Part shown: piece by piece, positions 40,805-48,458 of the stretch
How the letters are laid out: every line of letters starts with the position of its first letter
Numbering within the stretch: position 1 is the first letter of the stretch
Assembly (NCBI GenBank): GCA_002441585.1
Contig: DJWS01000004.1
Span: 117,062-174,660 of the forward strand
Source of the DNA: Candidatus Saccharibacteria bacterium UBA6224
GTDB taxonomy: Bacteria; Patescibacteriota; Saccharimonadia; Saccharimonadales; UBA4665
Direction: 5' to 3'
DNA: 57,599 nucleotides
Program-made: the position numbers and the translations under genes
The notes under the pieces: model-generated
Told to the model about the DNA's origin: nothing
What the model saw: the letters and a program-made list of their open reading frames with translations, nothing else
The model's database searches: none

Positions 40805-41673
40805 CATCTCCGCTGCTTGTGATAGTGGGCGAGACGGCGAGTGGCAAGTCCGGACTGGCGCTTGAAATCGCCGAGCGCCTGAACGGTGAGATTATCTGTG
40901 CCGATTCATGGACTGTCTATACCGGCTTTGACATAGGTACTGCCAAGCCGTCCGCCGAAGATCGTGAGCGGGTACCACACCACCTACTTGATGTAGCTGA
41001 CCCTGCGCAAGGTTTCAGTGCGGTGTTTTTTCAGCGTCTGGCAAACCAAGCGATTGCCGATATTCATGAGCGCGGCAAACTGCCCATACTGGTTGGCGGC
41101 ACGGGGTTATACGTGGATAGCGTGATATATGATTACAGCTTCTTGCCAGCACCAGGCCCGGGCATCCGACAACAACTTGAGGCATTACCACTCGAGACAT
41201 TATTGGCCCGGGCCGACGGGCTGGGCCTGGATATGAGCGTGGTGGATATTCGCAACAAACGTCGCGTTATTAGGCTGATCGAGAATAACGGACAAATACC
41301 AACCAAACATGGCTTACGCCAAAACACCATTGTATTTGGCTTGAGAATTCCGCGCGACCAATTGCAGCAGCGAATAGAGCAGCGAGTCGACGACATGATA
41401 GCCGCCGGTCTGGAAGGTGAAGTTGCCAAGCTGGCCGAACGATATGATTGGTCCGTCGAGCCGATGAAAGGCATTGGCTATCGTGAATGGCAGGCGTACT
41501 TCATGGGTCAGCAAACTCTGGAAGAGACTCGGCAAAGAATCATCAAGGCAACCTTGGGTCTAGCCAAGCGACAGCGCACCTGGTTCAAGCGCAACAATAG
41601 TATTCACTGGCTCGATAACAGTGACAAAGTTACCGCAACTGTAGATCTAACGACAACATTTCTGAACAAATAA
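40789..41673 (+). CDS. miaA: tRNA dimethylallyltransferase MiaA
   Basis: MiaA adds a dimethylallyl group to A37 of tRNAs reading UNN codons. The P-loop reads VIVGETASGKSGLALEIAE near residue 12, followed by ICADSWTVYTGFDIGTAKP and the PILVGGTGLYVDSV segment near 100. Length 294 is usual. GTG at 40789 with GGGGAG a few bases upstream is the start, overlapping the ATL gene. The isoprenoid substrate has no visible synthesis genes here. Confidence 0.94.
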   Translation: MAASVTSPLLVIVGETASGKSGLALEIAERLNGEIICADSWTVYTGFDIGTAKPSAEDRERVPHHLLDVADPAQGFSAVFFQRLANQAIADIHERGKLPILVGGTGLYVDSVIYDYSFLPAPGPGIRQQLEALPLETLLARADGLGLDMSVVDIRNKRRVIRLIENNGQIPTKHGLRQNTIVFGLRIPRDQLQQRIEQRVDDMIAAGLEGEVAKLAERYDWSVEPMKGIGYREWQAYFMGQQTLEETRQRIIKATLGLAKRQRTWFKRNNSIHWLDNSDKVTATVDLTTTFLNK

Positions 41674-41695
41674 CATTTAATAGCCGCAATCTATT

Positions 41696-41704
41696 TGTTA
41701 CAAT
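41696..41704 (+). promoter_or_regulatory. Extended -10 promoter of the HTH gene
   Basis: TGT then TACAAT (41699-41704), with the ATG 6 nt later; no Shine-Dalgarno. Confidence 0.7.
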
Positions 41705-41710
41705 GGACGC

Positions 41711-42295
41711 ATGGTTGAACAACTGTTTGGGTCAAAGACGAGAGTTAAGTTACTGCAGCTTTTTTATACCAATCCAAACCGGGCATTTTACGTCCGAGAG
41801 ATTACTCGTAAAATCGATGAGCAGATCAATTCAGTTCGCCGGGAGCTGGCAAACTTGCTGAGCGCCGGCATAATCGGCTCGGACACCACGAACAATCGCC
41901 TGTATTACGAGGTAAACAAAAAATACGAGCACTACGATGCTTTCCTCTCTATCTTTGGCGGTTCCTCGCCCAAAAAATCCAAGGTTATTAAGGACGACGC
42001 TAGGGACGGCCTAAAGGCGCTCGGCAAGGTTGACGTGGCTTTGTATACTGGGTCGTTCACTCGTGATGAGTCAGCCGGCATTGATCTATTGCTGGTTGGC
42101 GATATTAATGCCCATGCGCTAGAAAAGTATGTTGCCGAACTCGAGACAAAAGAGGGCAGAGATATTCGTTACACTGTCATGACGCTCGATGATTTTCGCT
42201 ACCGACGGCAGATAAAAGACCGTTTCGTATCGAATATCCTGGAAGCTAAAAAGCAAATATTAGTCGATAAAGATAACGTGTTAGGGGAAGAATAG
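41711..42295 (+). CDS. Winged-helix regulator with nucleotidyltransferase-like C-terminus
   Basis: Residues 1-75 form an ArsR/MarR-like winged helix (LLQLFYTNPNRAFYVREITR and a following recognition helix). Residues about 105-190 look like a MNT-type nucleotidyltransferase fold (VALYTGSFTRDESAGIDLLLVG), which in related proteins is found with the HTH as a DNA-binding regulator. Catalytic GSx10DxD residues are only partly kept. It shares a base with the next start (TAGTG), so it is coupled to the MBL-fold gene. Confidence 0.65.
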   Translation: MVEQLFGSKTRVKLLQLFYTNPNRAFYVREITRKIDEQINSVRRELANLLSAGIIGSDTTNNRLYYEVNKKYEHYDAFLSIFGGSSPKKSKVIKDDARDGLKALGKVDVALYTGSFTRDESAGIDLLLVGDINAHALEKYVAELETKEGRDIRYTVMTLDDFRYRRQIKDRFVSNILEAKKQILVDKDNVLGEE

Positions 42296-42921
42296 TGGAC
42301 GTACAGTTTTACGGTGCCAATTGCCTGGTATTTTCTAATAAAGACATACGAATTGTCGTTGATGATAACTTAGCCGAAATTGGCTCGAAATCAGTTGCGA
42401 AGGACGGTGATGTTGTGTTGTTTACCAATCGACAGCATGCCGATCTGACCGTCGAGGCGCGCATGGTCATTGATACACCTGGTGAGTACGAGTTAGGCAA
42501 CGTTTCGATAAGGGGAATCGCCCTGCGCAGTCATTTGGACGAGGGCGGCACCAATACGACTGCATACCGACTTTCAGTTGGCGACACGACTTACCTGGTA
42601 CTCGGCCATGTACACCCGGACATAACTGATGATCAGCTCGAGATAATCGGTCTGGTGGACGTCCTGTTCATTCCGGTTGGCGGCAATGGCTTTACTCTAG
42701 ATCCAATCGGCGCCAACAGGGTCATCCGTAACATCGAGCCCAAGCTGGTCATACCAACGCATTACGAAGACAAGGCACTTCAATACGAGGTGCCACAACA
42801 GCCGCTCAAATCAGCCTTGTCGGAAATGTCGGTCGAACCCAAGGAAACTACTACGAAACTACGACTGAAGCCTGGTGAGCTCGGTGATCTGCAGCAGTTC
42901 TGGGTGCTAGAAAAGGCCTAG
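42295..42921 (+). CDS. MBL-fold metallo-hydrolase-like protein
   Basis: The fold resembles the UlaG/RNase Z-like beta-lactamase superfamily: MDVQFYGANCLVFSNKDIRI at the start, VIDTPGEYELGNVSIRGI in the middle, and KLVIPTHYEDKAL near residue 160. The usual HxHxDH metal motif is degenerate (NRQHADLT), so one metal site may be lost. The substrate is unknown. It is translationally coupled to the HTH gene and ends before a strong bidirectional terminator shared with rpmB. Confidence 0.7.
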   Translation: MDVQFYGANCLVFSNKDIRIVVDDNLAEIGSKSVAKDGDVVLFTNRQHADLTVEARMVIDTPGEYELGNVSIRGIALRSHLDEGGTNTTAYRLSVGDTTYLVLGHVHPDITDDQLEIIGLVDVLFIPVGGNGFTLDPIGANRVIRNIEPKLVIPTHYEDKALQYEVPQQPLKSALSEMSVEPKETTTKLRLKPGELGDLQQFWVLEKA

Positions 42922-42942
42922 GCGGGCGAATCATCGGCAATA

Positions 42943-42974
42943 AAATAACCCCGCTCAAAGGAGCGGGGTTATTT
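42943..42974. terminator. Bidirectional terminator between the MBL gene and rpmB
   Basis: AAATAACCCCGCTC pairs exactly with GAGCGGGGTTATTT around a 4-nt loop; A- and T-runs on both sides let it serve both strands. Confidence 0.92.
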
Positions 42975-42991
42975 GATACAAAAAATCTGCC

Positions 42992-43186
42992 CTAGGCGCC
43001 AATCAGGCCCTTCTTCTTGAGGGTGCGTAGCGCTTGGGTGCTAACCTTGAGCTTGACCTTCTTGCCGCCGACGACGACGGTCTTGTTCTGGAGGTTGGGC
43101 TTCCAGACTTTTTTGGTGTGGCGCTGGGAAAAGCTTACGTTGTTGCCGTACTGCTTGCCCTTGCCGGTTACATCACATTTCTGCAT
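42992..43186 (-). CDS. rpmB: 50S ribosomal protein bL28
   Basis: The 64-residue basic protein starts MQKCDVTGKGKQYGNNVSFS and contains RHTKKVWKPNLQN, both typical of bL28. Only one Cys is present, so it is of the zinc-independent type. A consensus minus-strand promoter (43218-43246) and AAGGGA upstream drive it. The gene is monocistronic. Confidence 0.94.
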   Translation of the reverse strand: MQKCDVTGKGKQYGNNVSFSQRHTKKVWKPNLQNKTVVVGGKKVKLKVSTQALRTLKKKGLIGA

Positions 43187-43217
43187 ATAAATCCCTTGAT
43201 AAATGATTCAGCTTCTT

Positions 43218-43246
43218 ACTTTACCCTAAGCGTTAACAGATGTCAA
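43218..43246 (-). promoter_or_regulatory. Promoter of rpmB
   Basis: Minus strand TTGACA (43246-43241), 17-nt spacer, TAAAGT (43223-43218). It is back to back with the M50 protease promoter. Confidence 0.8.
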
Positions 43247-43249
43247 TGA

Positions 43250-43258
43250 TGCTATACT
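43250..43258 (+). promoter_or_regulatory. Extended -10 promoter of the M50 protease
   Basis: TGC then TATACT (43253-43258). The ATG at 43267 follows after 8 nt. Confidence 0.75.
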
Positions 43259-43266
43259 GAGTGGCA

Positions 43267-43887
43267 ATGGACTTATCAATGACCGGTTTTACTTTAGTGA
43301 TCGTGTTCGTGTCTTTAGTGATTTCGATTAGTCTGCACGAGATGATGCACGCATTTGTCGGCCTTAAGCTAGGCGACACGACAGCCCAGGAAGAGGGAAG
43401 GATCAGTCTAAATCCGCTGCGGCATATCGATCCGTTCCTGACGATAATACTACCGATCATCACGCTAGTCTTGTTCCACGCCCCAGTCCTGGCCGCCAAG
43501 CCTGTGCCGTTTAACCCCGAAAGGGTAAAATTCGATGAATTCGGGGCGGCCCTGATCGCCCTGGCTGGCCCACTGACTAATCTTGGGTTGGCTGCGGTTG
43601 CGGGGTTGGTACTGAGTATCGCGCCACTGGATGAGACAATGACAACGGTCTGGCTTATCTTTTGCCAACTTAACGTTGGGTTGTTCGTATTCAACATGAT
43701 ACCAATTCCGCCGCTTGATGGGTCGCGCGTGCTATTCGCAGTTGCGCCAGAACCCATCCAAGCCATCATGGCACAATTGGAGCAGTTCGGATTCGTCATT
43801 ATATTTGGTCTGATTTTCCTCGTCCCAGGCTTTACTCAGGTTCTGCTCAACATCGACAATGCCATTATCCAATTCCTAATATGGTAG
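43267..43887 (+). CDS. Site-2 protease-like membrane metalloprotease, M50 family
   Basis: The HExxH motif is in ISLHEMMHAFVGLKLGD (His24, Glu25, His28 from this start), with a second motif FNMIPIPPLDGSRVL near residue 145 that supplies the third zinc ligand. About five membrane helices and the NPLRHID segment fit the M50B (SpoIVFB-like) group. Such proteases cut transmembrane substrates. I chose ATG 43267 over GTG 43261 because the -10 box ends 2 nt before the GTG. No sigma or anti-sigma partner is nearby. Confidence 0.85.
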   Translation: MDLSMTGFTLVIVFVSLVISISLHEMMHAFVGLKLGDTTAQEEGRISLNPLRHIDPFLTIILPIITLVLFHAPVLAAKPVPFNPERVKFDEFGAALIALAGPLTNLGLAAVAGLVLSIAPLDETMTTVWLIFCQLNVGLFVFNMIPIPPLDGSRVLFAVAPEPIQAIMAQLEQFGFVIIFGLIFLVPGFTQVLLNIDNAIIQFLIW

Positions 43888-44060
43888 GTATAATGTATGT
43901 AGCTCGGCGGCCGCTTGCCGATATATGATAATCTGATACGTATCATAAGGGAGCTTTATATCAACCAGACCGTGGTCTGGTTGTGCGGGCACCCACCTGG
44001 TTAACCGCCAGGTTGTCATTCGGTCGGGCACCGTCGGGCGCTTGAGAATTACGGTTATGA
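43888..44060 (+). other. Promoter and hairpin-rich leader before tRNA-Pro
   Basis: TATAAT at 43889-43894 is a likely -10. The downstream leader carries TCGGC/GCCGA (about 43904-43921), TATGATA/TATCATA (about 43924-43947), CAACCAGAC/GTCTGGTTG around CGTG (43962-43983), ACCTGG/CCAGGT (43995-44013) and CGGT/ACCG (about 44021-44033). As at tRNA-Asp and tRNA-Gly, a tRNA gene follows a dense run of hairpins. Confidence 0.5.
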
Positions 44061-44136
44061 CGGGGTGTAGCGCAGTTGGTAGCGCGTACGGCTGGGGGCC
44101 GTGAGGTCGCAGGTTCAAGTCCTGTCACCCCGACCA
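44061..44136 (+). tRNA. tRNA-Pro (anticodon GGG)
   Basis: Acceptor CGGGGTG/CACCCCG with the C1-G72 pair usual for tRNA-Pro, D arm GCGC/GCGC, anticodon loop CTGGGGG (GGG), T loop TTCAAGT and encoded CCA. A short AAAGACTCGAT/ATCGAGTCTTT hairpin (44141-44166) follows as terminator. Confidence 0.95.
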
Positions 44137-44201
44137 AGAAAAGACTCGATAATCGATCGAGTCTTTTTGTATCGTAGCCAGATAAACTATACTTGTAGTA
44201 T

Positions 44202-45029
44202 ATGAAATCGCTCAAACTTGAACACTCGCTTGCTAATGATATCCGCTCGGGTAAAAAAACTAGTACCTGGCGGCTATTTGATGACAAAGATTTGTCGGTC
44301 GATGACCGGGTTATATTGATAGATAAGGTTGATCCGCAGCATCGCGATACTTGGATTGCGTTCGGCGAAGTGACAATTGATAGGGTGGTCGAAAAGCACT
44401 TGGGAGAAGTGGGTAAAGAGGATTACGAGGGCCATGACATGCATGAGTCTCCCGAGGAAATGCTAAATTCTTTCAGGAGGTATTACGGTGCCCATGTCAC
44501 CTTCAAGACACCCGTGAAGATCATACATTTTACATTCTATCCCTATAAAGACGAACCAACTACCATGCCCAACATATCTGACGAGACGACGGTTCGGGCA
44601 GGTAACGTAAAGCTTTACACCGATGGAGGATCGCGCGGTAACCCGGGGCCTTCGGCAAGTGGTTTCGTACTCTTCGATTCAACCGGTGGTGTCTTAGTAG
44701 ACAAAGGGGTATATTTGGGCATTACTACCAACAACCAAGCCGAATACACTGCGCTGAAGCTTGGGCTAGAAGAGGCCAAGGCGTTCGGTGCCCGAAACGT
44801 TGAAGTATTCATGGATAGCCTTTTGGTGGTAAATCAGATGAAAGGCATATTCAAAGTCAAGAACCGTGACCTTTGGCCCATCAACGAAGCCATCAAAAAC
44901 CTGACCAAACAGTTCAAGAGCGTGAAGTTTACCCATATCCCACGTGAGCTAAACAAGGCGGCCGACGCCGCCGTTAACCGGGCGCTCGACATGCACATCG
45001 GTGACGGTGATGAACGAAACGTAGTATAA
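44202..45029 (+). CDS. ASCH domain-ribonuclease HI fusion protein
   Basis: Residues about 1-115 look like an ASCH domain (LANDIRSGKKTSTWRLFDDK and RDTWIAFGEVTIDRV), a PUA-like fold that binds RNA in other proteins. Residues about 130-270 are RNase HI with YTDGGSRGNPGPSASGF, NNQAEYTALKLGLEEA, MDSLLVVNQMKG and a final NKAADAAVN, giving the DEDD catalytic set. It should cut RNA in RNA-DNA hybrids. TATACT (44188-44193) sits 8 nt before the ATG. The 3' end holds the promoter of rnpB. Confidence 0.82.
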   Translation: MKSLKLEHSLANDIRSGKKTSTWRLFDDKDLSVDDRVILIDKVDPQHRDTWIAFGEVTIDRVVEKHLGEVGKEDYEGHDMHESPEEMLNSFRRYYGAHVTFKTPVKIIHFTFYPYKDEPTTMPNISDETTVRAGNVKLYTDGGSRGNPGPSASGFVLFDSTGGVLVDKGVYLGITTNNQAEYTALKLGLEEAKAFGARNVEVFMDSLLVVNQMKGIFKVKNRDLWPINEAIKNLTKQFKSVKFTHIPRELNKAADAAVNRALDMHIGDGDERNVV

Positions 45030-45030
45030 T
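45025..45030 (+). promoter_or_regulatory. -10 box of rnpB
   Basis: TATAAT overlaps the stop codon of the ASCH-RNase H gene and ends 6 nt before the first base of the RNase P RNA P1 helix, fixing the RNA 5' end at about 45037. Confidence 0.8.
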
Positions 45031-45036
45031 ACCGTC

Positions 45037-45396
45037 GCTAGGTCATCGGCCAATCGCTCCGTTTACGGAGAGGAAAGTCCGGACAGCATAGGGAATGGCA
45101 GTTGCTAACGGCAACCGGGAGCAATCCTAGGGAAAGTGCCACAGAAACGAAACTACCTCCGTAAAAGGAGGCAAAGGTGAAACGATCGGGGTAAGATCCC
45201 GTAGCGAGCGTCGGTGACGGCGCAAGGAGGTAAACCCTGCCTGCTGCAAGGAGATGGATTCTTGGAGCTCATGAGCTCAAGGTGTCCCGCTAAGGATTCG
45301 TCACAAGATCCGCATGAGTTTGATGGCGACATCAAAACTAGATAGATGATTGGCGTTCCGTAAGGAATACAAAATCCGGCTTATAGATGAGCTAGC
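45037..45396 (+). ncRNA. rnpB: RNase P RNA, type A
   Basis: Universal segments are present: GAGGAAAGTCCGGAC (45071-45085), AGGGAAAGTGCCACAGAAA (about 45129-45147) and AGGTGAAACG (45175-45184), with GTAAACCC near 45230. The P1 helix pairs GCTAGGTCATC at the 5' end with GATGAGCTAGC at 45386-45396 (one mismatch). The RNA matures tRNA 5' ends. It is ended by the terminator at 45398-45429. Confidence 0.95.
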
Positions 45397-45397
45397 A

Positions 45398-45429
45398 CCA
45401 AAAAGACCCCCGGCTGGGGGTCTTTTTGG
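45398..45429. terminator. Bidirectional terminator between rnpB and rplT
   Basis: CCAAAAAGACCCCC pairs exactly with GGGGGTCTTTTTGG around GGCT; T-runs on both strands. Confidence 0.93.
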
Positions 45430-45453
45430 TGGAAAGAGCAAATCCGTTTAGAG

Positions 45454-45798
45454 CTATTTCTTGGCGGCTTTGACGACGGCCGTAAAGGCTTTTGGCTCGT
45501 TGACTGCCAATTCAGCCAGGACTTTTCGATCGAGCGTTACGCCAGCCGACTTGAGTCCAGCAATGAGTTTGCTGTAGGTCGTACCATTGAGGCGTGCCGC
45601 TGCATTGATGCGAGCATTCCATAGTTGGCGGAAAGTTCGCTTGCGGTTCTTGCGGTCGCGCGTGGCAAACTGCAGAGATTTGGTAACTGCTTGACGACCG
45701 CGCTTTATGCTCACCCGGTTAGGGTGGGACATGCCTTTAGTGGCTTGACGGATCTTCTGGTGCCTCTTGTGGGCGGCTACGCCGCGTTTAACGCGCAT
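45454..45798 (-). CDS. rplT: 50S ribosomal protein bL20
   Basis: The 114-residue basic protein starts MRVKRGVAAHKRHQKIRQAT and has FATRDRKNRKRTFRQLWNAR, both bL20 hallmarks. bL20 binds 23S rRNA early in assembly. The start overlaps the rpmI stop (TAATG). It is the last gene of infC-rpmI-rplT; in some bacteria bL20 represses this operon, but I see no obvious mRNA mimic here. Confidence 0.95.
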   Translation of the reverse strand: MRVKRGVAAHKRHQKIRQATKGMSHPNRVSIKRGRQAVTKSLQFATRDRKNRKRTFRQLWNARINAAARLNGTTYSKLIAGLKSAGVTLDRKVLAELAVNEPKAFTAVVKAAKK

Positions 45799-45995
45799 TA
45801 TTTTGCTCCCAATCGAAGCTTGAGGTTCTTGATATTAGCACCACTAACAGTGCTGAGGCCGCCTAAGCGGCGCTTTCGAGAGCCACTCTTCTTTTGTAGG
45901 AAGTGGTTCTTGTTGGGGTGGCCGATCCGGACCTTACCGTTTTTGGAAAGCTTCACGCGATCCTTGGTGCCGCTATGCGTCTTTAGCTTTGGCAT
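45798..45995 (-). CDS. rpmI: 50S ribosomal protein bL35
   Basis: A 65-residue basic protein starting MPKLKTHSGTKDRVKLSKNG, the bL35 signature. AAGGAG 8 nt before the ATG is the ribosome-binding site, and it lies inside the end of infC, which overlaps rpmI by 23 nt. It lies between infC and rplT, as in most bacteria. Confidence 0.94.
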   Translation of the reverse strand: MPKLKTHSGTKDRVKLSKNGKVRIGHPNKNHFLQKKSGSRKRRLGGLSTVSGANIKNLKLRLGAK

Positions 45996-46503
45996 GTTGA
46001 TTACTCCTTATGACGAAATTTAACTGCTTGCCCGCCAGCTGCGGGGCTTGGTCGACGACTATTGTATCACCAAAACCTTCGATTACCTTGTCGGCCAGCT
46101 TAAAACCGATATCCTTATGGGCAAGTTCACGGCCGCGGTAGAAAATCGTAATCTTTACCTTGTGCCCAATTTGCAGGAAGGATGTGACTTTATTCAGCTT
46201 GACGTTCAAGTCGTGTTCACTGATCTTGAGCCCGAATCGCATTTGCTTCATTTCAAGCACCTTGGTATTGCGCTTGTTTTTCTGTTGCTGCTTAGTACGC
46301 TGGTAGTTGAATTTGCCCCAATCGACAATTTTGGCTACCGGTGGGTTGGCATCGGGTGAAATTTCCACCAGATCCAAACCTTGTTCGCGGGCTATATTCA
46401 GTGCCTCTTGCTTGGTGTAGAGGCCGAGTTGCTTGCCCTCTGCATCAATGACCCGAAGCTGCGATGCTTGAATCGATTCGTTCAAGCGAGTTGGCTTGGT
46501 GAT
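45973..46503 (-). CDS. infC: Translation initiation factor IF-3, with ATC start codon
   Basis: IF-3 proofreads start codons and keeps ribosomal subunits apart. The N-domain shows RLNESIQASQLRVIDAEGKQ and the C-domain KMRQMRFGL-like KQMRFGLKISEHDLNVKL. The conserved TKPTRLNE begins before the first TTG. Upstream in frame there is only CTT, GCA, GAC, GGA and a TAA stop, so the one well-placed initiator is ATC at 46503-46501, with AAGGAG 8 nt before it. Rare ATT starts on infC are known in Escherichia coli for autoregulation; ATC would do the same here. The TTG at 46485 would lose conserved residues. Confidence 0.85.
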   Translation of the reverse strand: MTKPTRLNESIQASQLRVIDAEGKQLGLYTKQEALNIAREQGLDLVEISPDANPPVAKIVDWGKFNYQRTKQQQKNKRNTKVLEMKQMRFGLKISEHDLNVKLNKVTSFLQIGHKVKITIFYRGRELAHKDIGFKLADKVIEGFGDTIVVDQAPQLAGKQLNFVIRSNQHAKAKDA

Positions 46504-46540
46504 AAGTGCGTCTCCTTACGTTGTTCTTTGTTACTAGAAC

Positions 46541-46569
46541 ATTCTAACAGATTGACGAACAGGGGTCAA
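46541..46569 (-). promoter_or_regulatory. Promoter of infC-rpmI-rplT
   Basis: Minus strand TTGACC (46569-46564), 17-nt spacer, TAGAAT (46546-46541) with an extended TG; the leader is about 30 nt. Confidence 0.8.
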
Positions 46570-46587
46570 CGTTTCAAGAGAACCAAG

Positions 46588-48114
46588 CTAAAAGGTGACG
46601 CTGTGTGGCCTAAATTGCAGAGCCTCTGTGATATGCTCGGCTTCTACCGAAGGTGATTGGTCAAGGTCGGCGATGGTACGGGCGAGCTTAACGGTGCGCA
46701 TATAGCTCCGAGCCGATAGGTCGAGCTTCTCGGCGGCGGTGTCCAGTATTGTTTTTGCGCCCGGTGACAGGGCAGTATATCGTTTTATGTCAGAGTTATC
46801 CATGTCAGCATTTAACTTGGTGCGAATGCCAAAACGCTTTTCTTGCGTCCGACGAGCCATATTTACCCGATTGCGAATACCGTTGATCGTCTTGTCGCTA
46901 GGGGATTTGGTGAGGAGCTTGGCATGCTCCACCTCGTGGACATTGGCGAACAGATCGATTCGGTCGAGTATTGGCCCCGATATTCGTTGTTGATAGCGCT
47001 GCAGTTGATGTGGCATGCAGGTACAGGGCTTGGAGCTGCCATAGTAACCGCAGGGGCAGGGGTTAGCCGTAGCTATAAGGATGAAGTTAGCAGGGTAGGT
47101 AATGCTATCCTTGGCCCGAGCGACTGTGATTTGACGGTCTTCCAGGGGTTGTCTCAGAGCCTCTAGTGTAAGACGGTTGAATTCAGGTAGCTCATCCATG
47201 AACAAAACACCCCTGTGGCTCAAGCTTATCTCGCCCGGTCTAAGCGCATGTCCACCGCCCGTTATAGAGACGTGGCTGGAACTGTGATGCGGTGAGCGAA
47301 AAGGGCGAGCTAGAACGGGCTTGTCATATTCGCTACTAGTCAAGCTATGCAATTGACTTACCTCGAGGATTTCTTCCTGTACCAGTGGCGGCAACAATTG
47401 GGGAAGGCTTTTGGCAAGCATTGACTTGCCGGTACCGGGTGGGCCCGAAAACAGGATATTGTGACCACCTGCTGCGGCTATCTCCAGGGCTCGTTTGGCA
47501 GCAAGTTGCCCCACGATATCAGAAAATGTGCCATGTAGTTCTTCTGAATCATCAATAACAGGGCTTATGCCATCTCCAGTATCAACACCGGTCTCTTTCT
47601 TAAGGCTGCCATCGAGTTGCTTTACAAGCTCACTCAAGTGACTAACCCTATGAACTGTTATGTGCGGTACCAACAGGGCTTGTTGATAGTTATCAGAGGC
47701 AATATAAAAGTCGGTAATCCCCTTGTCTCTGCCCGAGATTAGCTTACCGATGATGCCGCGCACGCCACGAACTGAACCATCAAGCCCCAATTCGCCAATA
47801 AAAGCAGTGCCACCACTGTTGTGTAGCCGTATCTGGCTAGTTGCTAAAAGTATAGATGTGGCCATCGCCAGATCCAGACCGCTATCAGTCTTAGGTATAT
47901 CAGCCGGCGCCAGATTAAGGGTAATTCGCTTACGAGGCAGTTGGCTATCGCTATTTGCGAATGCGGCGCGGAGGCGCTCCCTGGCCTCATCAACGGCCTT
48001 GGTGGCCGAACCGACTATCACGATTCCGGGCAGGCTATTTGATAGGCTGCATTCAATATCAACCACCAAGCCTTTGGTTCCAAAGCCGATGATGCTGCGT
48101 GCTTTTGCTGCCAT
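46588..48114 (-). CDS. comM: YifB/ComM-family Mg-chelatase-like AAA+ ATPase
   Basis: An N-terminal Lon-protease-like domain (about residues 1-170, GIVIVGSATKAVDEARERLR) precedes the AAA+ core with Walker A FSGPPGTGKSMLAKSL near 220, Walker B RGVLFMDELPEF near 305, the CPCGYYGS cysteine motif and a C-terminal helical domain. ComM is a branch-migration helicase needed for integrating long DNA in natural transformation. With the pilus locus this fits DNA uptake competence. TACAAT lies 6 nt before the ATG on the minus strand, so it is leaderless. Confidence 0.92.
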   Translation of the reverse strand: MAAKARSIIGFGTKGLVVDIECSLSNSLPGIVIVGSATKAVDEARERLRAAFANSDSQLPRKRITLNLAPADIPKTDSGLDLAMATSILLATSQIRLHNSGGTAFIGELGLDGSVRGVRGIIGKLISGRDKGITDFYIASDNYQQALLVPHITVHRVSHLSELVKQLDGSLKKETGVDTGDGISPVIDDSEELHGTFSDIVGQLAAKRALEIAAAGGHNILFSGPPGTGKSMLAKSLPQLLPPLVQEEILEVSQLHSLTSSEYDKPVLARPFRSPHHSSSHVSITGGGHALRPGEISLSHRGVLFMDELPEFNRLTLEALRQPLEDRQITVARAKDSITYPANFILIATANPCPCGYYGSSKPCTCMPHQLQRYQQRISGPILDRIDLFANVHEVEHAKLLTKSPSDKTINGIRNRVNMARRTQEKRFGIRTKLNADMDNSDIKRYTALSPGAKTILDTAAEKLDLSARSYMRTVKLARTIADLDQSPSVEAEHITEALQFRPHSVTF

Positions 48115-48206
48115 GAAAACATTGTATTACTAGGAACTCCACGGGCAAAACATGAGCGTATAGATTGTCTCGGACGGCAAAAGACTAAAATCGGGCCTAA
48201 ATAAAG

Positions 48207-48233
48207 AACAACCGCCTGCGAGAAGCGGTTGTT
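48207..48233 (-). terminator. Terminator of the CIRCE-controlled short transcript
   Basis: AACAACCGC pairs with GCGGTTGTT (48207-48215 and 48225-48233); on the minus strand CTTTATTT follows. Confidence 0.75.
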
Positions 48234-48253
48234 ACAGATGCGTTTTTTGTTTT

Positions 48254-48280
48254 TGAGCACTTTTTTTATTCAAGTGCTAA
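48254..48280 (-). promoter_or_regulatory. CIRCE-like HrcA operator
   Basis: Minus strand TTAGCACTT, 9 nt, AAGTGCTCA. The consensus is TTAGCACTC-N9-GAGTGCTAA; the spacing is exact and the inner C/G to T/A change keeps the palindrome. It overlaps the predicted start of transcription from the promoter at 48285-48313, the expected place for HrcA repression. Confidence 0.55.
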
Positions 48281-48284
48281 CACC

Positions 48285-48313
48285 ATCTTAGGAAACCAAA
48301 AGCGCTTTGTCAA
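48285..48313 (-). promoter_or_regulatory. Promoter next to the CIRCE-like operator
   Basis: Minus strand TTGACA (48313-48308), 17-nt spacer, TAAGAT (48290-48285). The transcript would be about 75 nt, ending at the terminator at 48233-48207, with no ORF of note. Confidence 0.65.
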
Positions 48314-48426
48314 CGACAATTTTTAACGATTTTTTGAACGATGTGTATAACTCAAAACTTACTGTTCGCTGCTAACTCAACTGCGTGCAAAATACAAACG
48401 GCAAGAACGGCCAATGCATAAGCATA

Positions 48427-48455
48427 TTGACATTTTTAGCCATACGTAGTAAGCT
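48427..48455 (+). promoter_or_regulatory. Promoter of a candidate structured RNA
   Basis: TTGACA (48427-48432), 17-nt spacer, TAAGCT (48450-48455). The -10 is weak but the -35 and spacing are perfect. Confidence 0.6.
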
Positions 48456-48458
48456 TGG

